Shown in pieces: positions 11,535 through 22,448 of a DNA stretch of 47,561 bases. The notes under the pieces are model-generated. The model saw nothing but the letters and a program-made list of their open reading frames with translations, searched no databases and had not been told where the DNA came from. The stretch spans positions 43,321 to 90,881 of the forward strand of contig GG745343.1 of assembly GCA_000151295.1 (NCBI GenBank), given 5' to 3'. Positions within the stretch are counted from its first letter, which is position 1, and each line of letters opens with the position of its first letter. The position numbers and the translations under genes are program-made. The DNA is from Allomyces macrogynus ATCC 38327 (Eukaryota; Blastocladiomycota; Blastocladiomycetes; Blastocladiales; Blastocladiaceae).

Positions 11535-12468
11535 CCACGTGCTTGCTTTGGCGAAAACCGGTGTGCGCGGGGTCCTCGAGCGGCCAGCGCCGAGGCCGAG
11601 CGAATGCGGGGGGTCTACTGGTGCTCGCTCGCGGTGCTGGAGCTTGCGGTCTGCTGGTGCCGCGAGCGTCTGCAAGTATGGCAGTGGACTGCCGCCTTGA
11701 GGGCGGTGGCGGCTCATGCACGCGAGCTGGCGCGCAGGTGTGGCGACGGTGGCAAGGGCAGTGTGACTCACTCGAGGCGACCCTGTGCTTGCGCGATCCG
11801 ATTAGAGCGCCAGACCAGAGCACCAGACCAGAGCACCAGACCAGAGCACCAGCATCGACCTGATGGTGGTCTGCGGCCCCTGTGTTCTGGTTCGCCGATT
11901 GAAGCGAGGGCGGACGGGGTCGTGGCGGACGCAACACCAGGCGATGCACCAGCGCAGCACGGTGCGATCCTCTCAGGCCGACACAGCAGAACTTTGGTGC
12001 AGCGTCTCGACTGGTTGCAGCTTGCCGCGCATGCTGATGGAATTCCGTACATACATCCTCATAATTTTGACCAAACTTGGCCTTGATCCCGTTGAGCAGC
12101 ACGCAGCGTGGGCCGGCTCGCCCTTCTGTTCCCCGCCCTCCCCTCGTGGTGTGCATTGGAAAGCGGGCAGGCACTCGCCAATGCGATAGCCGCCATCATT
12201 GTGTCGCGAGCTGCCGGGGGCACGCGCGCGCAAAGGAAATATGCGCTCAGACACTGGCCGTGCTGGCAGGCTCCCACCCTCCACACGCCGCATCGCGGTC
12301 ACGTTTGGCTGCGTCATGCTCGCAGGGCGCTCGATGCAGCACCAACGCGAACTCGTCGTCCTCGAATGGCCCGCCTGGTGCGGCCACACCATGTCGCCGT
12401 CAAAGGCCGCGCAACAGGCAAGAACGGTCGTACACCAGCCAAGAGTATCCCCAACTATCTGCAACACG
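11535..12468. other. Intergenic region between divergent genes
   Basis: Lies between the ankyrin gene (-) and the phospholipase gene (+) and probably holds both promoters. Open frames here on both strands are compositionally odd (Arg/Pro/Cys-rich) and have no domain. A small tandem repeat sits at 11810-11852. Confidence 0.45.
11810..11852. repeat. 13-bp tandem repeat, 3.3 copies
   Basis: Three exact head-to-tail copies of CCAGACCAGAGCA followed by a partial fourth (CCAG). It lies outside the assigned coding regions. The period of 13 would break a reading frame, so copy-number changes would be harmless only in non-coding DNA, which supports an intergenic assignment. Confidence 0.9.
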
Positions 12469-13985
12469 ATGCGCTACTCGGCACCGTCCTGGCGCAGTGT
12501 GGCGCCGGTGATCATTGTGATGTTCCTTGCTGCTGCCGCCGCCGCGACGTTCGCAACCCCCGTCGGGCCTCTTGTAACAGTGTCAACCCATCAGCATCCG
12601 GTGCCTGCGTCCGACTTGAGCGCCAATTCGACGTATGTCAACTGGACCGAGCCGTGGACGGCGCCCTGGCTCCACGACTGGTCCGAATTTCTGCGGCACG
12701 AGGCCTCGAAATGGGCACATTGGGGCGTCAACGACACCTGTTCGCACCCGGTCCCGCTGTTCCCCTGCGCGTCGCTCGAGAATCAAGAGGACGACGACGG
12801 GATCGCCTATAAGGCGCGCACGGCCGACCAGGTGCGGCACCGCGACGTGCGCATCGTCGCGGTCCTGGGCGACTCGATTTCGGCTGGATTCGGTGCATTT
12901 TTGAGCCATCGCGAAACGCACCTGTTCTCCACTGCCGTTCGATTTGCTCACTGGAGCGCACCAACCATTCCCAAAGGCATGATTTCGGACAAGCTCCCGA
13001 GCGCGCGCGTCCTCGAGTACCGCGGCAAAGTCTTCAGCATTGGCGGCGACAAGCACGAGCTCACGCTGCCCAACCTGCTCGCGCGCGTCTCCGCGACCGG
13101 CAAGCACCACCGCAAGCCCCTCGGCGCGCCTAAACTCGTCACTGTCCCGCTTGCGCTCGGCAAGGATCTCGACCGCGCCGTCTCGGGCGCCATTGTGCAG
13201 GACCTGTCCACGCAGGCGACGAGCCTGCTCTCGCTCCTCGCGCTCCCACCTTATTTACCGCACTACCGCGACTGGAAGCTCGTGACGGTCCTGATTGGCG
13301 CCAACAATCTGTGCCGCGTGTGCTTTGACGACCGCGCCGTGAACCCGGTCGTGATCAAGGCGCAGTTGCGCACCGTGCTCTTGCGGCTGCGCCGCGCCGC
13401 GCCGCGGTGGATTGTTAATTTGATGGGGCTGTTCAAGGTCGCGCAAGTCTTTGATGCCGCGCAGCCCGTGCCCTATTGCAAGACGGTCTTTGAGCGGTTT
13501 CATTTTTGCCCGTGCGTCGGTGACGCAGGGAGTCGGGAGCGTATGAGCGCCGCTTGCTTTGTTACTTTTGAGAGAGCAGACGACCTGACGTTTCCTTTTC
13601 GGACTTTAGGCATGAACCAGCTCGTCGACGCCTACAATGCCGCGTTTGCCGACCTCGCGCGCGAGTTTGAGGGCGACAAGAAGTTCAAGGTCATCTACCA
13701 GCCCGGGTTCACGGGCACCGACATTGTCCAGTACGGGCAAGAGTTTCTGTCCAAGCTCGACTGTACGTTTTCACACAGCCTGCCACCGCATTACGGCCGA
13801 CTCTGACCACCTTCTCCACCTTGTCTCCAAATCTAGGCTTCCATCCGAACCTGTGCGCGAACCAGGTCATGGCGCACGTGCTGTGGAACAACATGCTCGA
13901 GCCCGTTGGCGCCAAGACAACCGTGTTCGACCCGTACAACTTGACGTGGACGTGCCCAAGCCGTTACCGCATGTATATTTCGTGA
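12469..13985 (+). CDS. Secreted or membrane phospholipase B-type GDSL/SGNH lipase
   Basis: Two exons, 12469-13762 and 13837-13985, joined over a 74-nt intron (GTACGT...AATCTAG), give 480 residues. The start is the ATG of MRYSAPSWRSVAP, which opens a signal peptide or anchor (VIIVMFLAAAAAATF). Family blocks are all present: block I GDSISAG with the nucleophile Ser at about residue 136; EYRGKVFSIGGD; SGAIVQDL; the oxyanion block IGANNLC (Asn about 279); FCPCVG; and block V DCFHPN, with catalytic Asp about 431 and His about 434. Block V exists only after splicing, because the codon for its Cys is split by the intron. The tail HVLWNNMLEPVGAK is typical of phospholipase B1-like enzymes that hydrolyse acyl chains of phospholipids. 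All three catalytic residues are kept, so it should be active. Confidence 0.88.
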
Positions 13986-14253
13986 GCCCTGGTCCGAGGT
14001 TTTCCATCAACCGGTCGGGACGCGCAGCTCCGTCCCTGGCGCATTGAGATGAGCGGCAACGCTGTGGTGCTTGTGTCGTTCCGCAACATGTACATATTTT
14101 TGTTTGCTGCCATCTCCAAACAGCGCCAACCCCGGTTCGTCGTGTTCTTCTTTCCAATTGTTGTCCCCATTTGACAGAACAAGGTGGATTGAAAAGGGTT
14201 GTGAAACAAATCGCTCAGAGAAAAACGATGTACAGATTATAACCACCGCTCGT

Positions 14254-15480
14254 CTATAACTCGATCAAGTCATTCACTTCGCGGGTGCTGCTTGCCGCGA
14301 CCGGCACGAATGCAATCCCCGGCACTTTTGCGCTCACCGTATTCTACACATGCATCGATCAGCAATCCACCCAATCGAACCAGCCGACAACGTCTCGACA
14401 ACGCACCTTTTGCCGCGCATGGTACGCCGCCACCGTCTTGGCCGGCACAATCACCTTGTCTGCCAAATCCATCAAGTCGCCGATATGTTGCACACCGGCT
14501 ACGACCTGGACCGCCCCTCGTCCGCGCGCATTCTCGGCGACGCGCGTGTACTCGTCGGCGAGTTCCGAGTAAAGCGTCTTCGGGACCGCGTGGAACATGG
14601 TGCGGGTCATGACGTCCATCCCCGGGGCGACGGGACGGTGCAAGATCGGGACGGAGACGAGGGTGCGTGTCGGGGTGTAGGTTTGGAATGCGACGAGACG
14701 TTGTTTTTGAGTCTGGGCAGGGTGGAGTGGGCGTGGGGGTGAGCGCGGAGCATGCGGGTAAAAGTGAGGTGCGGCGAGGACGAACCCGATCGGCTTCCGC
14801 GTGGAAGCACGAGACGATGAGGCCAAAGAAGCGGTCGTCCATGAGCTGCTGCGTTTCTTGGGTGCCGAGATCTGGTGGGTGCGAGGAGCGAGGATGAGAC
14901 TTGATGCCAGGATCGACTGCGTGTGCGGATGGTGAAAGGCAGCACAGACCGACGTGCGACGGGTTGACGGTGATGCCCGGATGGCTGTGGTACTGGGGAA
15001 AATGGTTGGAGAACAGGACTTGCGTTCTGGAGCACGGTGCGCGGTACTTACCCAGCCAATCACGCGCACGGTCCTGCCCGACTTCTTGGACCACATCTAG
15101 GCGGAGCAGATCGTTACTCTCCACCCAGTGTCGCGCCAAGAGAGCATCAGAAAAATGATCTCTACCTCGGCCTCGGCCGTCGCCTCGATCAACTGCTCAG
15201 GCGCCAATTCCACGCGATCCGGCCGCTTGTCCAATCGCCGCTGCACGAGCAGGCAAGCCACCTCGGCGACATACTCTTCGGCTCCCAGAGCATCCGCCGA
15301 CTCAATAGAGATAAACGAGTCGCGGTGCGGCTTGGGCGGGAGCGGTTTCCAGTCACCGAGAATCAGGCCCATGACTTCTTCTTGCGCGGTAGTCGCGGCG
15401 TGCATCAGGTACCCGTGCATCGCCGACGAGGGCAGCACGATGCACGCGAGTCGGCGTGGCGTGTGGTGAGGTGGCGACAT
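14254..15480 (-). CDS. BRCC3: BRCC36-like K63-specific JAMM deubiquitinase
   Basis: Six exons (15480-15166, 15096-15052, 14992-14950, 14871-14786, 14712-14407, 14343-14254) with introns of 59-78 nt and consistent phases give 294 residues, close to the 316 of human BRCC36. The N-terminal exon carries AATTAQEEVMGLILG, with the JAMM glutamate at about residue 35, and DKRPDRVELAPEQL, a BRCC36 signature. The zinc site HSHPGITVNPSHVD (His122, His124, Ser132, Asp135) forms across two introns. LMDDRFFGLIVSCF and LVAFQTYTP follow as in BRCC36. The enzyme cleaves Lys63-linked ubiquitin within BRISC/ARISC complexes together with an MPN-minus Abraxas or ABRO1 partner, which I do not see here. The last 29 residues come from a small final exon. 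Divergently paired with the PIG-T gene. Confidence 0.88.
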
Positions 15481-15853
15481 GGTGAAGCTGGGGTTGACGT
15501 AGGTGCGGTGAAGCCGGTGGCGTGTTGTTCGACGCGTTTGAAGGGTGCCGGGCGGGTTGGTGTCCTGTCGTGCACTTAGATTGCGTCGAGTTGCAGGCTG
15601 ATTTCGTCGGCGGCTCGTCGTGCGCGGAAATATCGACGAGGACGGCGGGGATGCTGTCGGTGCTTTGGCGAGCAAAGCCATAAGAGCGGCGGCGACCGCA
15701 AGTCGCGTCTTGCAGCTTGACAGATGCGACAGGCCGCCGCATCACAACTTTTCGGTGGCCACCCTTCCCTGTGCTTGCGCGCCCAAGGCCGACTTGCACA
15801 CCAACCACCTCGAGCCCGTTTGCACGCGCTTGATAGGGCCCAACTCGCTGCAA
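15481..15853. promoter_or_regulatory. Shared divergent promoter region, BRCC36-like and PIG-T genes
   Basis: 373 bp separate the two divergent start codons, so both promoters must lie here or overlap the 5' leaders. No TATA box or other motif can be named with confidence. GC is high, as in the flanking genes. Confidence 0.5.
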
Positions 15854-18085
15854 ATGAACCGGAGCCTCGCTTTAGTCGCGCTAGTCGCGCTCTACGTCGT
15901 GGCCATTGCCCACAGCGCCCGTGCCGAGCCGACCCAATCAAGATCATCCAGCGCAACCGACGTGTTTACCGAGCACCTTGCCGTCGACATGCTGCCCGAC
16001 GGAAAGGTCCTCTTGGCGTTTGATTTTGTCACGAAGCGACCATGGAGCAGTCCAGGATCACGAGTAAATGGTGGCGATTCGCTTGGTAAACGAACTCGCT
16101 AGCGGCGTTTGTTCTGACCGGCTGTTCAACGACCAGAAAAATATGATCTGTTCCCGCGCACGCTCGGCCAGGTGCTCAACCGGTTTGGCGTCGAGGCGCT
16201 CGACCTGACCATGACGCAGGGCCGATGGATGCACGATGCGTGGGGGTGGCCTGTCGACGGTTACGCCGCACCGCCCGGATTCGATGTGCGCGCGTGGCTC
16301 AGGACCGAGCGTAGGAATGCGACCACGTACGCGTCCCCTTTTTGTGATGAGATCTGAGAGTGAACCGTCGCCTGATCACTGAATTTTGCGCGTGGTCAGT
16401 TTGGACAAGGATTGGGTCGGATTGACCAACGCGCTCTCGGGCCTCTTTTGCGGTTCATTGAATTTCCTTGACGGAACCAACATTGCGTCGCCGGCACTCG
16501 CTTACAAGGATCGGCAAGGTTCGTCTCTCCTTGATGTAGTTGGGCGACCCGCGCCCGCGGTTCTGGCGACTGACGACCTGCCGGCGCTCAACTCCAGTAT
16601 CCCGCGTCCCCACTGAGCTGCGACACGGCCGGCTTGCTCGCGAGGCCGTTTGTACCGAGAACTTGACCCCATGGGGCAAGTTATTGCCCTGCTCGACCAA
16701 GGCCGGCCTGGCCGCGGCGCTCAACGGATACCGGCTCTTTGACGCCGACTACCACTCGATACAGACGCTCGTCTCGATCACCTGCGCGTCCAAGGACAGC
16801 GCATGCACGCAGCAGCTGACGCAGCGCGTTGTCGCCGTGTTCAACCCGCTCCGGCAGTCCAACAAGCCGGGTTCGTTTTGAACAGCTTGATATCGTGTCG
16901 ACAAGTCAGCCAAACTGACGGTTTTGAGCTGAATTTCCCCAGAATGGTCGTTCACGTCCCTCATGGACCGCCCATTAAACCGCCCGGCGTGCGCACTCGC
17001 CGCGTCGAGCACGCTCCACGTCACGATCCCGGATTTACCAGCCGGAGCGTTCCAGCTCCACCCGGCCGACCACGCGGCGGTCATGATCAACAACAAGCAG
17101 GTGGCCACGTTTGATCTCAAGAGTACAGCTTTCTCCTCGTTCCTGTAGTGTTCGCCCTCCGTCGCTGACAAAACGATCTTGTTCTCAGCTTGGTCCGACG
17201 CGAATGATTTGCGCATCGAGTACCTGGACCCAGCGCCGCTCTTGAACTCAGGTATGTCTACCTTCGCCACCATTCCCTTGATCCCGCTTCTGCAACTCAA
17301 TCACTTCGCTGTGTGCGCCTAGTCTTTGACCACCCGCCCACCACCGACTTTTCCGTCTCGCGCTACCTGACCGACGCTGGCCAAGAGCGCGGCATTCTCG
17401 CCGTCGACCTGACCAACCACCGGCAAGTGGGCGACCGGACCGCGCAGTACACGGACGTGCTCCCGTGGTTCGTTCGTGCTTATTTGCACACGGTCGCCTA
17501 CACGTGCTACCCGCAGGGTCATGCAACGCCGGCCGATGGGCTGGTGGAGGGCGTCTGGTTCCAGCACGGGATCGACCGCCAGCGGCCGACGGTCATGGAG
17601 GTGCAGGTGACGGTCCCGGCGTCGCACCTGTGCACGTTGCGCGTCGAGTACGAGCTGGCCAATTTGCAGTACGCCGAGTTTCGGCCGGATGCAGAGCGCG
17701 GGTTTGAAGTCGGGTACGTTCATGTTGATCATGAAGTAAGGTTCTCCACGCCGTCGTCTCACGCGACGATTCGATCCTCCTTAGATCCGGTCTGGTCACG
17801 CTCTTCCTGAACGGCACGCGACCCGCACGGCTCCCGACCGCAATCGATCCCAAGGCCAGCGACGTGGTCCGGATCCACGCCGACGCTGTTCAGGTGCAGC
17901 TGCCCGTCCCGGACTTCAGTATGCCGTATAACGTGATTACGTTTACGTGCACCGTGCTCGCGTTCTACTTTGGCACCATGTTTTCGCTGACGCTGTCGCG
18001 CGCCGTGTCGTACCGCATCGACGAGACGACCAAGAAGCCCGTGGTAGTTAAGATTGACGAGCTGGTGTGGCACAAGGACGAGTAG
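15854..18085 (+). CDS. GPI16: GPI transamidase subunit PIG-T (Gpi16)
   Basis: Eight exons (15854-16063, 16137-16326, 16400-16518, 16598-16870, 16943-17122, 17189-17251, 17323-17740, 17785-18085) give about 584 residues; human PIG-T has 578. A signal peptide (MNRSLALVALVALYVVAIAH) is followed by PIG-T landmarks: VDMLPDGKVLLAFDF, DLFPRTLGQV, TQGRWMHDAWG, LSGLFCGSLNFLDGTN, VCTENLTPWGKLLPCSTKAG, DVLPWFVRAYLHT, and the C-terminal VPDFSMPYNVITFTCTVLAF, which opens the single luminal-to-cytosolic membrane span. PIG-T stabilises the PIG-K/GAA1 core that attaches GPI anchors in the ER. Exon 1 and exon 2 are out of phase by one base: the frame switches from FDFVTK to EQSRIT near 16040, probably a sequencing indel. 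The last intron is short (44 nt, or 49 with an alternative donor). Confidence 0.9.
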
Positions 18086-18265
18086 GCTTGCGGGCGCGCG
18101 GGGAATACACGGATTTGTTCTTGATAGATCACCGGCTGAGAGAGACGAATGCGCTCCGTTCGCACTCTGTTGCTGTACGCTCAAAGAGCATCATCGCACA
18201 TTCAAACCAACCTCAATGGTAACGCGCCCCACGTTCGAACCAGATGACCACCATAGGCCTATTCA

Positions 18266-19258
18266 TCATGCACGACTTCCCTCCCCACGCACGCCCAGCC
18301 CAAACACGCGCTCATACTGCTGCACCACGCGCTGCGCGCGCGAAATCCGATCAACTCCAGCCGGATCTTTGGCCGGCCGCGTTTTGGTCAGCAAGATTTA
18401 CCACGTGTCGCCGCCCGATGCAAACGCCTGCAGTCCGTACGGGCCAAGCAGGTCCTCAGTATTGCGCGCGTAACACGTTGCCCATCTTCTGCACGGTACA
18501 GTCACGAGTCGCGACTGGTCGCTCGACAGCATGAATGCGTGCGCGTCGCTGTATCGTTTCCGGCCAAGATCCAAACTCGTAAACGCCCACGCATTGGTGG
18601 GGATCGCACGCGACGTTGTTGCGGTCGTGGTGGCGAACTGGCATTTTTTGAGTGGGGCCATGGCAAATGACGTGGGCGACTCGTGTGGGAGGGTCTTGAC
18701 CGCGAGGTTGATGACGAGGTCCTTGTGCGCGTCAGCCACGCCATCTTGTGCAAGGTACATGGCCACCCTCCTTCTAACCATCATTCCCAGCCAAGCACAG
18801 CCACTTTGGTGGACAAGCACCAACTGTGCTGCATTTGCAGCACCATTACCACTTTCCAGTGGCCGTTTCACTTTCAAACTGAAGCACTCCATGAGCTGAC
18901 CCATGCTCTCCACCACCAAATCATGCTCACGCCTTGCTGTCTGTGGACCCCAATCCTTGGTCTTGGTCAACTGCAATATGTACTGGCCAGCCAGGATTGG
19001 TCTGGGCTCAATCACAATCGTGACGCCATACTTGCCCACATTGAACATGCGCTCTGCCTCCTGGACTGTCATCAGCATGGCAAGGGTAAACTTGGCCGAT
19101 TTTTGTGGTGTGTGGATAAAGGCGGGGTTTGATGGGTCGACGTTCTCAGCATGCATGAGTGTGCCCACATTGGCGTATCTGGAATCAGGCGCGCGGAAAT
19201 CACAGAGAGGATCTGGTACTGCCAGCAGGTAAGTGGCTTGAACACTGCCATGTTGCAT
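18266..19258 (-). pseudogene. Unidentified gene, probably decayed; conserved-looking 3' half
   Basis: The frame 19258-18398 is 286 codons of protein-like sequence (DFRAPDSRYANVGTLMHAE, FNVGKYGVTIVIEPRP, LGPYGLQAFASGGDTW). It meets a TAA at 18398-18400, after which the same frame resumes as protein-like sequence (ILLTKTRPAKDPAGVDR, RAQRVVQQYERVFGLG) to a double stop at 18263-18268. The break could be a nonsense mutation (CAA to TAA), an unrecognised intron or a sequencing error. CpG is frequent below about 18750 but nearly absent above it, so the 5' part has been mutated in the same way as the adjacent transposon. I do not recognise the family. Confidence 0.4.
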
Positions 19259-20342
19259 GATCTGTGCTTGCTATGGAGATAGGCCACCATGAGCATGTGG
19301 ACAATGTGGTCACTGCTGGGCAGGCTGGTGAGGTATTTTTGGAAACAATGTGCACCAGGTCAAGCACTTTGTCCAAGTGGAGCAGCAAGCCAATCCAAAA
19401 GGTGAACTTGTGCTTGCTGAACATTGGCAAGTGTAGGTCAAGGTCCATGAGCATGCCTTGAATCACATGCAACCACTGCACTTCATCCACTTTGCTGTGC
19501 TTGGCCAACTTGCACACCAACATGCAGAGCTTGAACCGGGTCAGCCATGGCAGCTGCATCAATTGTTACAGCACAGTCACCTCAACTTGGGGCCACCATG
19601 TTGACTTGATCACAGACAGTGATGCAACATGTTGTGACGACCAAGAATCTTGACAAACACAGGGCTTGCAACCATGTACTGCAAGTGGTCCAGCATACTT
19701 GCTTGAGGGTCCAGCTGGAGCACTTTCAACAAAAAGAATCATGTGGTTCAAAAGGTCCAAGAATGATGGTGCAAACAGCGCATGAACAGCAATCTAGATC
19801 ATTGGTTCCCATACAGTCATTGGGGCATGGGGAGCTGGGTTGTGGTAATAGAGTTGGTTGCCCTTGAGCACCCTCTCAGCGATTGCAGTGCACAGCTTGA
19901 TGCATGAGCCAATGGGAAAGCAATTGAAAATCAAGTACATGGTCATGCTCAGGGCAGCCCAGTGCAATGACTTCATCAGCCATGCCACACATCTGAGCAC
20001 AGCAACCATGTCTGGGAATGCCTCAAGGACCTTGATGACAGCCATGGGCAACTGCAGTTGCTGCATGTGATAGACAAGAACCAGCGCCAAGCTGAAGTTG
20101 CATGACGTTCTGACAGGGTTTCGTGTGGGAATGTCAATTGCAACCTGTTGTATTGATTGGGGCGTGGGAACACCCTGCTTAAGACACACAGCCTGCCATT
20201 GCAGGGTCATCACCTGCCACCACATGACCCATAGTCATGGTCTGAGGGCCATGCCATGGCCTTACTGTGCGCCTTGCATGGTCACAGCTTGGGACTTTGC
20301 ACTGTGCTGCAACATCACCCCCTTCCAGGATGGAGGGCCACC
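19259..20342 (-). pseudogene. CpG-depleted coding remnants, probably 5' part of the same decayed gene
   Basis: The minus strand carries protein-like blocks in shifting frames: 20225-19794 (CNFSLALVLVYHMQQLQLP, FPDMVAVLRCVAWLMKSLHW), 19760-19566, and 19562-19200 (WLTRFKLCMLVCKLAKHS, FSKHKFTFWIGLLLHLDKVL). These Leu-rich helical blocks could belong to a helical-repeat protein interrupted by frameshifts. They could also be non-coding regions of the Ty3 element immediately downstream. CpG is almost absent. No family recognised. Confidence 0.3.
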
Positions 20343-20750
20343 TTACTTGTGCCATTGGCGCTTGGGCTGTATGGGCATGGGGACCTCACTGGCCTGCTGG
20401 CGATTCCCTGCAACCGTATCCTTCTGGTGTTTGATTCGGAAGTAATCCATGAGCATTTTCTGGGTGTTGTGGTTTTCCTCAGGCTCCCATGAGTTGTCCT
20501 TGTCTGGGTGGATCTTCCATTTGATGAGGTGGAGTTTTCCTTCCTCATCTGTGCAATCATCTACAATCTTTTTGACCTCACAGGAGTCTTGACTCCATGT
20601 TTTGTCCTTACCTGGGAGTGAGACCATTTCCATGGTGGAGCCTGTTTGGTCCCTTTGGATGTATGCACCACCTTGGTTGCACCTGATGACCATGTATGGT
20701 CCTTCATAGGCTGGGTCCATTTTGGAGGCCTGGTCTGCTGTACATGCCAT
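20343..20750 (-). CDS. Chromodomain end of the Ty3 element
   Basis: The frame ends with a linker typical of integrase C-termini (MDPAYEGPYMVIRC), then a chromodomain whose three aromatic-cage regions are recognisable (YEVKKIVD, LIKWKIH, NSWEPEENH). In chromoviruses this domain steers integration to heterochromatin through methylated histone H3. It is the most intact part of the element. Confidence 0.75.
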   Translation of the reverse strand: MACTADQASKMDPAYEGPYMVIRCNQGGAYIQRDQTGSTMEMVSLPGKDKTWSQDSCEVKKIVDDCTDEEGKLHLIKWKIHPDKDNSWEPEENHNTQKMLMDYFRIKHQKDTVAGNRQQASEVPMPIQPKRQWHK

Positions 20751-20752
20751 GA

Positions 20753-22448
20753 CTAGTGAGGCAGGGGGGATGTTCTCCTTGAGCAGTAGGTGGCTCTACA
20801 TGAAGGCCTCAAGCATTTCACACTGGTTATTGCTGGTCTGTTCCTGGACAGCTGGGAAGATGACTTGGTCATGTCTTCAAGGCATGTGAGCTGTTCCTCC
20901 TTTGTGAGTGCCCTTAGGCAGGGGTAGCATGAATAAAAGGTGAGATCATTTGGTGGGCGTGCAAACATCAATGTGAACAGCAATGAGCCATGTCTGTGGT
21001 GGACCTTCAGGTTGTAGGCGTACTGCACCAGAGGGAGCCAGGCAACCCATTCAGCAGTGTTCCCATTGAGCATGGGTTTCAGCATTGCCTTGATGGTGTG
21101 CACCAGCCTTTTGGCTGATCCATTCGCCTTGGGGTTGTATGCAGTGATGTGTTGCTGTTCCATCCCAGCAAGTGAGACTAGGTGCTTGACCAGTGCATTG
21201 GATCTCTGACTGATTGTCTGATTGTAGGATTCAAGGAAACCCAATGATGGTAAAGGTGCTCCAGAGCTTCTCAGGCATGGCCTGTGCGCTTATGTTTGAG
21301 TCTGGGTGCAGCCAGGCAACGTGTGTGCAAATGTTGATCATGACAAGTGCATGGGTGAACCCCTCCATGGAGGGTGGCAGCTGCATGGAGACTATTGTGA
21401 TGTGGCCCATTGGTAGTGCTGCCATGATTGTGCAGATGGGGTGGTAGCCATGCGTCTGTACTGTGTACTGTTTGCAATGGATACAGGCCTGTGCCATGCA
21501 CTGGCAGTCCTCTGTGATCCCATGCCAGTGGTGGCCTCTCTTGATGAGGTGGTGATCAAGCATGTTGCTTGCACCTGTGTGGCTGAGGGTGTGGGCTGTG
21601 GCCAGTAGGCCTTCATGTTGGTCCACAGGGACAGGCTTGTTGGTTTTGATGCCATTGTAGTGTTTGAAGAGGCCCATGGGCTGAGGTGCTGTGGTGGCAA
21701 GTGGTGATGGGTGGGCCGTGGTGTCTGGCAATGATTGTTGGAGCAGCTCTGTTGCCTCCTCATCTGCCAGGATGTTGGCAAGGAATGTGTTCATGCTGTG
21801 GCGATTTGGTGTATCTTCATCCACAATCAGTAGGGCATTCAGCAGCAGGTATGGTGTGTCATCTGTGGACACCCCCTCCAGTGCAGCAGTGAAGAACGTG
21901 TCCCTACCAGGGTTACCCCCTTCCAAATGCAGCATGGCATCAGAGGCCACTGTGCACATGTCCAGGGCCAGTGGAGCATGGAGGCAAGAGAGGCAGTCAG
22001 GCAGGCAGTTGGCCATGCCCTGCAAGTGTTCCACATTGAACTGCAGGTCCAGCAGGTCATTGGGCCAGCTCTCCATCCTTGCATTCATTGACCTCTGTGT
22101 GAAGAGGAAGCTGAGTGCCACATGGTCAGTAAACAGGCGGAAGTGCTTGCCTGGAAGGTAGTAGTGGATATTGCAGATTGCAAAGGCAATGCCCAGTAGC
22201 TCCTGTTTCATGGCCAAGTATTGCCACCCTAAGGTTGAGAGTGCATGCAATGCAAACATGATGTATTGTGCACAGCCTTTCCTGGGACCCCTGGAAGAGG
22301 ACTGTACCCAGGCCAGTGGCCAAGTCATCAGTTGCCACCAGGAATGGCTCCCCAAAATTGGGCTGGCATAGCATGGGTGCCACAGAAACCATGTCCTTGG
22401 TAGCCTTGAATGTGTGTTTGCAGTCCACCATCCACTGGTCAGGGTCAT
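20753..22448 (-). pseudogene. Ty3 RNase H-integrase region, inactivated
   Basis: 22448-21231 holds the end of RNase H and the integrase N-terminal half; 21244-20753 holds the C-terminal half of the integrase core (QQHITAYNPKANGSAKRLV). The zinc finger is complete (H, H, C, C). The first catalytic Asp block reads ITIVSMQLPP, without the usual aspartate, and the final Glu position is Lys. The protein cannot be a working integrase. Confidence 0.7.

Noticed and set aside
11305..12174. 289-codon minus-strand frame upstream of the ankyrin gene
   Set aside because: It runs through the 13-bp tandem repeats and the ankyrin gene in another frame and has no domain character.
18225..18250. B-box-like GTTCGAACC on plus
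   Set aside because: No complementary T-stem and no A-box at the right distance.
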